DNA of 11,151 bases. It comes from Clostridiales bacterium UBA1752. Lineage in GTDB: Bacteria; Bacillota; Clostridia; Oscillospirales; CAG-382. The translations under genes were made by a program, and so were the position numbers. The notes beneath the pieces are model-generated. The model was not told the DNA's origin. It saw only the letters and a list, made by a program, of their open reading frames with translations, and did not search any database. Below, piece after piece: positions 1 through 6,095 of this stretch. Location of the stretch: positions 1 to 11,151 of the forward strand of contig DCHM01000010.1 in assembly GCA_002314835.1 (NCBI GenBank), given 5' to 3'. The stretch's first letter is position 1; each line of letters begins with the position of its first letter.

Positions 1-1504
1 TGAGCCTCAGCAATTCGCTTATGCTCGTTCTGCCGTCCAAAACGAGCTTTTTGCAGGCGTCAAACAAGGTCACCAGCCCCTCACTTGCCGCCGTCTCGCG
101 CAGAGCTTCGGGGCTTTTTGTCCTCGCTATTTCGCCTCTAATAGCGTCGGTTATATGCAGTATTTCGTGCACCGCGGTCCTGCCTCTGTAGCCAGTGCCT
201 CCGCAATGACTGCAGCCGCACGGCTTATAGACCGTATGCGGCGAGTCAAGCCCCAAAAGTTTTGTCTGCTCAGGCGTGGTCGTTACCGCGGTTTTGCACT
301 TTGGGCAGAGCGTCTTGACGAGCCTTTGGGCGATAACTCCGTCCAGAGCGTCTGCTACGAGATAATCCGGAACGCCCATATCCTCGAGCCTTGTTACTGC
401 GCCGACGGCGTCGTTTGTATGCAGAGTGCTGAGCACCAAATGTCCCGTAATCGCGGCTCTGACGGCGATTTCCGCCGTTTCCTCGTCCCGTATCTCGCCT
501 ATCATGATAACGTCGGGGTCCTGCCTCAATATCGAGCGAAGCGCCGTGGCAAAGGTAAGGTTAGCCTTTGCATTAACCTGCGTCTGCGTAATACCATCCA
601 TTATGTATTCCACGGGGTCTTCAACCGTGATTATGTTAACCTCAGGACGGTTAACTTCTTTTAAGAAGGAGTAAAGCGTAGTCGATTTGCCGCAGCCTGC
701 GGGGCCTGTCAGCAGGATAATGCCGTGAGGGCTTTTGAGCATTTTATCGACGACTGCGTTTTCGATGTCGGTAAAGCCGAGCTCAGAACGCGTATAGCTG
801 AAAGTCGCCTTATCGAGCACGCGTATGACAAACTTTTCGCCGTGTATCGTCGGCAAAGTCGAAACGCGGAAATCATACTCTTTGCCTCCGACGGTCTTAT
901 TTATCCTGCCGTCCTGCGGCACTCTGTGCTCGGCGATGTCAATGTTTGACAGTATCTTTATTCGAGCGCTTACTCCCGGGTAATCGGCAATGTCAAACGT
1001 CATTTTTTGCACCAAATCGCCGTCGATGCGGTATCTAACGCGCACGTCGGTGTCCGACGGCTCTATGTGTATGTCGCTCGCGCGGCAAGGCAGTGCTTCT
1101 CTGATTATCGAATCGACGAGCTGAACCGTCGGATTGTCGTCTATAACGTCGGAGAGAGGAGCAAAAGCGTTCTGCCTTTCCTTGCTCAATGCACCGAGTG
1201 CGCTCTGCGTCTGTGCGGCAGCACTTATTGATTCCAAAAACGAGTTTATTTCATCGAGTGACACCACGGTCACGTCTATCCTGCCGCCGAAGGTATGAGA
1301 GCAGAGCGACATGGCGTTGATGTCGAGCGGTCTCGCGGAAGCTATAAACAGAATATCGTCCTCAATACGCAGAGGCACGAATGAGTTTTTGCGCAAGGCT
1401 TCGACGGTAAACATATTGAGTACAGCTTCATCCCTCGCGAGCGTCGAAAGCTCTGCAAAAGGGAGATTACACCGTCCTGCCATAGATTTATAATCTATCT
1501 CCAT
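1..1504 (-). CDS. pilB: Type IV pilus assembly ATPase PilB/GspE (3' end cut by window edge)
   Basis: This is the hexameric cytoplasmic ATPase that powers pilin polymerisation. 501 codons are visible from ATG 1504 and the frame is open to the left edge. Residues 10-90 resemble the MshEN/GSPII_E N-terminal domain. The catalytic core follows: Walker A GPAGCGKST at 267-275, Asp box TVEDPVEY at 293-300, Walker B with DPDVIMIGEIRDEET at 329-343, and His box GHLVLSTLHTNDA at 354-366. A tetracysteine zinc site has C400-x2-C403 and C431-x2-C434, with an extra C429. Walker A has Cys where most relatives have Ser (GSGKS). The last visible residues (EGLVTL...LDGRTSISELLRL) match the usual C-terminal region, so probably only a few residues are missing. 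The start is set by AAGGAGG at 1511-1517, 6 nt upstream, which overlaps the pilC stop codon. Family assignment is secure; PilB rather than GspE rests on context. Confidence 0.95.
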   Translation of the reverse strand, partial: MEIDYKSMAGRCNLPFAELSTLARDEAVLNMFTVEALRKNSFVPLRIEDDILFIASARPLDINAMSLCSHTFGGRIDVTVVSLDEINSFLESISAAAQTQSALGALSKERQNAFAPLSDVIDDNPTVQLVDSIIREALPCRASDIHIEPSDTDVRVRYRIDGDLVQKMTFDIADYPGVSARIKILSNIDIAEHRVPQDGRINKTVGGKEYDFRVSTLPTIHGEKFVIRVLDKATFSYTRSELGFTDIENAVVDKMLKSPHGIILLTGPAGCGKSTTLYSFLKEVNRPEVNIITVEDPVEYIMDGITQTQVNAKANLTFATALRSILRQDPDVIMIGEIRDEETAEIAVRAAITGHLVLSTLHTNDAVGAVTRLEDMGVPDYLVADALDGVIAQRLVKTLCPKCKTAVTTTPEQTKLLGLDSPHTVYKPCGCSHCGGTGYRGRTAVHEILHITDAIRGEIARTKSPEALRETAASEGLVTLFDACKKLVLDGRTSISELLRL

Positions 1505-1515
1505 ATCACGCCTCC

Positions 1516-2703
1516 TTATATATTATTGATTATCGACAGCATCGGCGAATACAGTGCCACAAACAACACGGCGATGATTGCTCCGAGTATAAACAGTAGC
1601 ATAGGTTGGAGACGCGTAGTCAGCTTTGACAGACTGCTCTCTATCTCGCTGTCATAAAAATCGGCACTGCTTTTGAGCACCTCACTCAGCCTGCCGGTCG
1701 TTTCGCCGACCTCTATCATCCTCAGCATGGTGACGGGCAAAAGCCTGTGCCTGCCGAAAGCGTCGTAAAGTGTACTGCCGTGCTTGATTTCGGCAACGGC
1801 GCGTTTGTATTTGCCCAGTACGTATTTATTGATAATAACGGCGCTCGCGACGTCAAGTGCCGTGGCTACGTCCATACCCGAGGCTATCTGCAAGCCGAAG
1901 GTTCGGGCAAACCTCGCGGCTATCAGTTGTCTGTTTACACTGCCCATAGGCGGCAGTTTAACCCTCAAAAAGTCCATGAAATGCGCGCCTTTGGCAGTTT
2001 TTGATGCAAAATATACAGCCAAGACGGCGAGCAAAACCGCGCCCAAAACCGCATACCAATAGCCCGTCAAAAAATCCGATACGGCATATACCGTCAGCGT
2101 CAGCTCGCTCGGCTCTACGTTCATCGCGGAGAGCGAAGCGCGGAATGTCGGTATGACGAAAGTGAGCATCAGCACTACTATAAACACAGTCATACAAAGC
2201 AGTAAAATCGGGTACGCGAGCGCACTGCCGACCTTCTTTTTGACCTCGTTTTGTTTTTCGTAATACACGGCAAGCTCTGTCATAACTTCGGGCAGCTTGC
2301 CCGACGCTTCGCCGGATTTAACCATGGCGCAAAAGAAGCTCGGGAATATCTTTTTGTGCTTGCTCATGGCGCTCGACAGCATTTCACCACCCGAAACGCC
2401 GTCGCAAACGTCGTAGATTGCCACCGCAAAAGCAGGCGAAAAGTGTTGCTCCTTGAGCAGGTTAAGAGCGTCCAACAAAGCAACGCCGGACGAAAGCATT
2501 ACCGCATACTGCCTGCAAAACAACGCAAGCTCTGCGGCACCCCCGCCCCACAGCGCACTCTGCATGGCAAAAGGCTTTACCGCCGTGACAAAAAGTCCTT
2601 GTTTTGACAAGCTTTCTATTAACCTTTGCTTGCTCTGGACCGTGCAAATACCGCTTTGTCTGCGACCGTGTATATCCACGGCAGTGTACTTGTACTTTGG
2701 CAT
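1516..2703 (-). CDS. pilC: Type IV pilus inner-membrane platform protein PilC/GspF
   Basis: This polytopic membrane protein anchors the PilB motor and transmits its motion to the pilins. At 395 aa it is of normal family length. It has two T2SSF domains with duplicated signatures: VKSGEASGKLPEVM near residues 128-141 and IEVGETTGRLSEVL near 330-343. Predicted membrane segments lie around 164-186, 212-233 and 367-388. The N-terminus MPKYKYTAVD is typical of PilC, so I start at ATG 2703. An in-frame ATG at 2751 would add 16 residues with no family resemblance and would overlap the upstream peptidase gene by 41 nt. GAGGT sits 5 nt before ATG 2703. The gene starts 7 nt after the upstream stop and ends inside the pilB ribosome site, so it is part of the operon. 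Confidence 0.95.
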   Translation of the reverse strand: MPKYKYTAVDIHGRRQSGICTVQSKQRLIESLSKQGLFVTAVKPFAMQSALWGGGAAELALFCRQYAVMLSSGVALLDALNLLKEQHFSPAFAVAIYDVCDGVSGGEMLSSAMSKHKKIFPSFFCAMVKSGEASGKLPEVMTELAVYYEKQNEVKKKVGSALAYPILLLCMTVFIVVLMLTFVIPTFRASLSAMNVEPSELTLTVYAVSDFLTGYWYAVLGAVLLAVLAVYFASKTAKGAHFMDFLRVKLPPMGSVNRQLIAARFARTFGLQIASGMDVATALDVASAVIINKYVLGKYKRAVAEIKHGSTLYDAFGRHRLLPVTMLRMIEVGETTGRLSEVLKSSADFYDSEIESSLSKLTTRLQPMLLFILGAIIAVLFVALYSPMLSIINNI

Positions 2704-2710
2704 TTTTACC

Positions 2711-3259
2711 TCACACGAATAGCGAAATATAAGCAGTGATAATCTTGTCACCCACCAAAAGTGCCGTTATCAACCCGAGCGACAAAAACGGTGCAAACGG
2801 AGTCTCGATTATACCCTTTTTGCGCCTTATCAGCATAACGATACTGCCGATGACGGACGCTATAATCAGCATCAGCAATAGCCTTTGCCACCCGAGTATC
2901 AGTCCGCTCACGAGCGCCAGCTTGACGTCTCCGCCGCCCAAGGCCTCTCTGCCTGCTATCCTGCCGCCGACAAACGCGACGAGCCCAAACAGTGCAAAGC
3001 CAAAAGCCGCTCCTAAAATATGCGACAGCCAGTCACAGTATGCGTCTGCAAACACCGCCGCCACTCCGCAGGCTCCGAGCATTATCTGATATTTGTCGGG
3101 AATAATCATAGACACGGCGTCTTTGTAGCTTACAATCACCGCGAGTATGCAGACGACTGCCGCAACCGCCGCGAATAACAGGTTTTGCCGCAGTAATACT
3201 ATGCACAAAACCACAGAAACGAGCGCCACACCGAGCGCAATAAGCTTTTTTATATCCAT
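2711..3259 (-). CDS. pilD: Prepilin peptidase (A24 family) lacking the N-methyltransferase domain
   Basis: This is a membrane aspartyl protease expected to cleave the leader peptides of the two prepilin-like proteins encoded just upstream. It is 182 aa, mostly hydrophobic, with about six membrane segments. The two catalytic aspartates are visible: D47 in YKDAVSMIIPD and D111 in ALGGGDVKLAL. The C-terminal ETPFAPFLSLG (152-162) is also typical of the family. Classical PilD/GspO is about 250-290 aa and carries an N-terminal methylase domain with two CxxC pairs. That domain is absent here and the N-terminus is a plain membrane helix. The gene begins 1 nt after the PilM-like stop (TGA-t-ATG) with no good ribosome site, so translation is probably coupled. 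The peptidase family is clear; orthology to pilD in the strict sense is inferred from context. Confidence 0.88.
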   Translation of the reverse strand: MDIKKLIALGVALVSVVLCIVLLRQNLLFAAVAAVVCILAVIVSYKDAVSMIIPDKYQIMLGACGVAAVFADAYCDWLSHILGAAFGFALFGLVAFVGGRIAGREALGGGDVKLALVSGLILGWQRLLLMLIIASVIGSIVMLIRRKKGIIETPFAPFLSLGLITALLVGDKIITAYISLFV

Positions 3260-3260
3260 A

Positions 3261-3962
3261 TCAAAACGTTATATCAAGTTGCAAGGTCGGACCTACGGCA
3301 AGCGCCGTGTCACCTGTCTTATATACCTCACAGGGCTGAGCAATGCTGTTTTGAGCCAAAACATCGCTGATACAATCGCCATAACGCGATACGTCAAGGT
3401 CTCCGGCAAATACTCCGTCGCAGACGTATATCAGCCTTTGACCGTCGGTTAAAATGCTGTCGCCGTTTTTGGCTGCAGGCACCGACCTGCAAAGTGCCTT
3501 GGCAAATACTTCGCCGCACAGTGTGATGCCGCAGAGCTTGAGCCCATTACCTGCAAAAGCCTCTCTAACAGCAGCTATGACGGATTTTTTGATACCTACG
3601 ACAAGGTATCTGCCGCATAGCGGCATATTGTAAAACGCTATCTCAGATGCGTCCTTATACAGTAGGTTTGCCTTGACTTTGAGTGCCTCGGATACCTGCC
3701 TGCGGCCGAGGCTCGGCAGGCTGACGAAATCGGTAAACGCCATGCAGTCGGACAAAACCGCTATAACGCTCTTGCCCTGCAGGGCGCCCTTGACTTTACC
3801 TACCATATCAAAAAGCTCCCCGTCTGACATACAGGGAGCAAAAGCGACGTCACACAACTGCATAGCTGTGCTATCGCCGCAAACCGTTATTATCTTGTCG
3901 GCAGTCACAAATGCGAGTGCCTTGTCTTGGGATGCAAAGAGGTTAAACGTCATTTTTGCCAT
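3261..3962 (-). CDS. Reduced PilM-like (actin-fold) pilus assembly protein
   Basis: This 233-aa soluble protein is probably the cytoplasmic scaffold that PilM or GspL supplies in other pilus systems. The segment FVSLPSLGRRQVSEALKVKA (79-98), then SEIAFYNMPLCGRYLVVGIKKSVIAAV (106-132) and AGNGLKLCGIT (137-147), follows the PilM pattern: an inner-membrane-facing subdomain, then a strand-rich stretch, then the 'Gl...gi' hinge. PilM is usually about 350 aa. Here the second half is short and I see no clear DxG phosphate loop, so nucleotide binding is doubtful. The protein has 11 cysteines, which is high. ATG 3962 is preferred because GGAG lies 10 nt upstream. An alternative ATG at 3953 would form a classical ATGA overlap with the preceding stop. 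Assignment rests on weak motif similarity plus position between pilin and peptidase genes. Confidence 0.6.
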   Translation of the reverse strand: MAKMTFNLFASQDKALAFVTADKIITVCGDSTAMQLCDVAFAPCMSDGELFDMVGKVKGALQGKSVIAVLSDCMAFTDFVSLPSLGRRQVSEALKVKANLLYKDASEIAFYNMPLCGRYLVVGIKKSVIAAVREAFAGNGLKLCGITLCGEVFAKALCRSVPAAKNGDSILTDGQRLIYVCDGVFAGDLDVSRYGDCISDVLAQNSIAQPCEVYKTGDTALAVGPTLQLDITF

Positions 3963-4282
3963 TTGATTACCGCTCCCGTATCGTCAAGTTTGACCGTCAG
4001 CAAAAGCTCGCCGTGGTCGTTATAAAGCTCCATAACGCGTTCTGCCGTATCTACGTCGGCTCTGTACCCTTGCTCGTCACAGACGAAAGTATCGGGTGCG
4101 GCACAAAACCTCGCGCCTATGTTGTCTATCTCGACGGTAGTTACAAAAGCCTCGCACGTCTTGCCCGTGACGGCACGTGTCGTGATGCACAGAGTGACAG
4201 TCAGCACGCAAAGTGCGAGCGCGACGAGCATAATGGCTATCGAGGTTTCGATGGCAAATCCGCGTTTGTCTTTCATAATCAT
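3950..4282 (-). CDS. Small pseudopilin-like membrane protein
   Basis: This 110-aa protein has a basic N-terminus (MIMKDKRG), one hydrophobic helix (about residues 11-35) and a polar C-terminal domain of about 75 residues. That is the layout of a type IV prepilin or minor pseudopilin. A leader cleavage site can be read at G8|F9. However, the glutamate falls at mature position +4 (F-A-I-E) rather than the canonical +5, so it may be a PilX, GspK or ComGG-like minor subunit, or an unprocessed membrane protein. Three cysteines in the C-terminal region (KTCEAF, RFCAAP, FVCDEQ) could form a disulfide. The start overlaps the upstream stop as ATGA (4279-4282). A second ATG at 4276 is possible. The 3' end overlaps the PilM-like gene by 13 nt. 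No specific family is recognised. Confidence 0.7.
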   Translation of the reverse strand: MIMKDKRGFAIETSIAIMLVALALCVLTVTLCITTRAVTGKTCEAFVTTVEIDNIGARFCAAPDTFVCDEQGYRADVDTAERVMELYNDHGELLLTVKLDDTGAVIKWQK

Positions 4283-4635
4283 TCCGCCTTATAAGTCGTA
4301 TCAAACAGCACCGTTTCGCCCATAACGGCAACTATACGGCACTCGCCGCTCGTATAATCGGCATATACGTTTACCCTGACGTATTCGTTATCGTATTCGC
4401 CGCCTGCAAACCCGAGGCCATCCAAAAACGAATCAAAATCCGATTCGTTTGAATAGTGGATATATCCCTCGAGCGCACTGCGAGCCGTGGCTACGGCTTC
4501 GGCGGTGGCGGCGTCTTTTGCAGACGTCTCGGCAGCAGAGCGTAAAACAGTCGAGGCGGCTATCGTGACAACAACGATTACCGCCATAGCTACAACCGCT
4601 TCGGCTATCGTGACACCCCTTTTGCCGATTTTCAT
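4279..4635 (-). CDS. Type IV prepilin-like protein (minor pilin/PilV-GspI type)
   Basis: This 118-aa prepilin has a short basic leader MKIGKRG, cleavage site G7|V8, and a mature N-terminus VTIAEAVVAMAVIVVVTIAA. Glu is at the canonical mature position +5, inside the long assembly helix. The globular part (about residues 38-118) is small, with predicted beta strands near EYVRVNVYADY and CRIVAVMGETVLF, and only one cysteine. The 'AEAVVAMAVI' helix resembles minor pilins of the PilV/GspI class more than major pilins, but length alone does not settle this. It is expected to be cleaved by the peptidase encoded at 2711-3259 and assembled by PilB/PilC. The ATG overlaps the stop of the amidohydrolase gene (ATGA, 4632-4635), so translation is probably coupled to it. 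Confidence 0.88.
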   Translation of the reverse strand: MKIGKRGVTIAEAVVAMAVIVVVTIAASTVLRSAAETSAKDAATAEAVATARSALEGYIHYSNESDFDSFLDGLGFAGGEYDNEYVRVNVYADYTSGECRIVAVMGETVLFDTTYKAE

Positions 4636-5882
4636 TCACCTATACCGTACTTTAACTTTTCGATGTCGATAGTGGTGTATTCTCCGTTTTTATACAGTAC
4701 CTTGCCGTCGCACATAGTCATATACGCTTCGCCGTCGCAGGAATACAAGAGAGTATCCGCCGCGTTGCGTGCGAGCTTGGTATTGACAGACGCGATGTCA
4801 AATACCGCAAGGTCAGCGTCCATACCGACCTTGATAAGTCCGCTGTTTTGTCTGCCCATGGACAACCAGCCCGTGCGGGTCGCCGCCGAAAGTGCATCGC
4901 TAACCTTGCAGAGTGCAGGGTTGCGGTTATAGCCCTTTGTTAGCAGAGCCATAAGCTTTGCTTCCTTGAGCATATTAAGGTTATTGTTAGAAGCAACGCC
5001 GTCAGTGCCGAGTGCCACCTTAACGCCGTCACTGAGTGCGCGCTGATAATCGGGTATGCCACTGCCGAGCTTGAGATTTGACGTCGGGCAGGAAGCCATA
5101 AAAGCTCCGTTTTTTGCAAAAATCTCATAGTCGTTATCCGTGCACCAAACGCAGTGAGCGCCGATAAGCCTGACGTTAAACGCACCGACTTTTTCGAGCA
5201 AGCCCGTCGGCGTGACGCCGTGGCGCTCGATGCAGGCTTTATGTTCGCTCTCGGTTTCGCTGACGTGAACGTGGATGCCCGTGCCGTGCATTATCGCCAT
5301 TTCGGCTACTTCGGTCATGGATTTTTCGGTATTTGTATATTCTGCGTGGATAGCGTAGTCGAGTCTTATCCTGCCGTTATTGTCGCCGAGGCGCTCAAAC
5401 ATATCCTCGTACTCACGATATATAGGCTGAGAGCGGAAATCTCCGTTTGGATCAAAGCAAAATACGCACAGCGACATATTGACCTTGATGCCTGCTTCGT
5501 TATAAGCTCTGTATAAGCTGTCACCGCAGAAATACATATCGTTGCAGCCTACGACGCCGTATTTGAGCATTTCGGCACAGCTCGAAAGTGCGCCGTTGTA
5601 ATAGTCGCCGGCCTTATATTTTGCTTCCTCGGGGAATATAGCCTCATTGAGCCATTTATCGAGCGGCAGGTCGGTACCTACGCCGCGCAACAGGCTCATC
5701 GAATTGTGCGAGTGAGCAGAGCAGAATGCAGGCACGAGCAGATAGCCGTTGCCGTCAAACTCCTCGCCGTAGCCCGTAACGTACTCGCCTATGTGAGCAA
5801 TCTTGCCGTCCTTTACGCCTACGCAAACGTTTTTGCGTTCACCGAAGCACTCGTCGATAATGGTAATATTCTTAAAAATCAT
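4632..5882 (-). CDS. mtaD: Amidohydrolase, 5'-methylthioadenosine/S-adenosylhomocysteine deaminase type
   Basis: This 416-aa cytosolic metal-dependent deaminase resembles the MtaD/SsnA/TrzN group, whose best-known members deaminate methylthioadenosine or S-adenosylhomocysteine. All metal ligands and catalytic residues of the family can be placed: H57 and H59 in AHSHN, H206 and E209 in HVHVSETESEH, H243 in GAHCVW, and D294 in GTDGVASNN. The RGVGTDLPLDKWL signature (66-78) is typical of MtaD. Length is normal and the frame is intact. AAGGAG at 5890-5895 is spaced 7 nt from ATG 5882. It is the first full-length gene after the promoter at 6042-6070, and its stop overlaps the prepilin start. Substrate is inferred from motifs; guanine or other aminopurine deamination cannot be excluded. 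No biochemical link to pili is established. Confidence 0.88.
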   Translation of the reverse strand: MIFKNITIIDECFGERKNVCVGVKDGKIAHIGEYVTGYGEEFDGNGYLLVPAFCSAHSHNSMSLLRGVGTDLPLDKWLNEAIFPEEAKYKAGDYYNGALSSCAEMLKYGVVGCNDMYFCGDSLYRAYNEAGIKVNMSLCVFCFDPNGDFRSQPIYREYEDMFERLGDNNGRIRLDYAIHAEYTNTEKSMTEVAEMAIMHGTGIHVHVSETESEHKACIERHGVTPTGLLEKVGAFNVRLIGAHCVWCTDNDYEIFAKNGAFMASCPTSNLKLGSGIPDYQRALSDGVKVALGTDGVASNNNLNMLKEAKLMALLTKGYNRNPALCKVSDALSAATRTGWLSMGRQNSGLIKVGMDADLAVFDIASVNTKLARNAADTLLYSCDGEAYMTMCDGKVLYKNGEYTTIDIEKLKYGIGE

Positions 5883-5939
5883 TGCGTTACTCCTTGATAT
5901 AATCTTTATACGTCGTCAATATTTCATCACTGAGGTTTT

Positions 5940-5978
5940 TTAAAGTTTTTCACCGACTTTTGCGAGCGTTACTTTCAT
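5940..5978 (-). CDS. Candidate 12-codon leader ORF upstream of the amidohydrolase
   Basis: A short reading frame MKVTLAKVGEKL lies in the leader between promoter and amidohydrolase. It has a ribosome site GAGGT 7 nt before the ATG. The frame ends at TAA 5942-5940. If ribosomes slip back one base on the AAAAA run just before the stop, the frame would stay open to TAA at 5889-5887, giving about 30 residues ending TTYKDYIKE. That end lies inside the amidohydrolase ribosome site. Its ribosome site can also pair with ACCTCA downstream. It may be a regulatory leader peptide, a frameshifted small gene, a remnant, or chance. Confidence 0.3.
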   Translation of the reverse strand: MKVTLAKVGEKL

Positions 5979-5998
5979 TGTTATACCTCACGAAGTTT

Positions 5999-6033
5999 AT
6001 CAATATCCCGTTTTACGAGCGGAGAATATTGAT
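5999..6033 (-). promoter_or_regulatory. Hairpin in the 5' leader of the pilus/amidohydrolase operon
   Basis: Just downstream of the predicted transcription start, ATCAATAT pairs perfectly with ATATTGAT (8 bp). An inner stem TCCG/CGGG lies above a 2-nt bulge, with a 9-nt loop. There is no T-tract, so it is not a terminator. The 5' arm sequence CAATATT is also complementary to AATATTG further downstream (within 5917-5924), so two alternative folds are possible. It matches no riboswitch class that I recognise. Confidence 0.4.
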
Positions 6034-6041
6034 TTTGATTT

Positions 6042-6070
6042 ATTATAGCATTAAGTATATGTTTTGTAAA
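6042..6070 (-). promoter_or_regulatory. Strong sigma-A-type promoter of the amidohydrolase/pilus operon
   Basis: On the minus strand there is TTTACA (-35), a 17-nt spacer and a perfect TATAAT (-10) preceded by TGC (extended -10). Only one base departs from consensus. It begins 55 nt before the hairpin-bearing leader ends and lies just downstream of the transporter gene stop. It should drive the amidohydrolase and the pilus genes behind it, since none of the downstream junctions is longer than 11 nt. Confidence 0.8.
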
Positions 6071-6095
6071 GTAAACAAACTGTTAAAGTTGTTTT

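Noticed and set aside
155..1493. Several plus-strand open frames opposite the pilB gene
   Set aside because: They lie antisense to a clearly coding frame with all PilB motifs. They lack ribosome sites and recognisable domains.
2704..2751. Longer pilC start giving a 16-residue extension
   Set aside because: It overlaps the peptidase gene, has no family match, and ATG 2703 has a better ribosome site and a typical PilC N-terminus.
6068..6095. Possible terminator after the transporter gene
   Set aside because: The inverted repeat (AAACAACT with AGTTTGTTT) is AT-only in effect, has a bulge and no clean T-tract, and overlaps the -35 box of the next promoter. Too weak to call.
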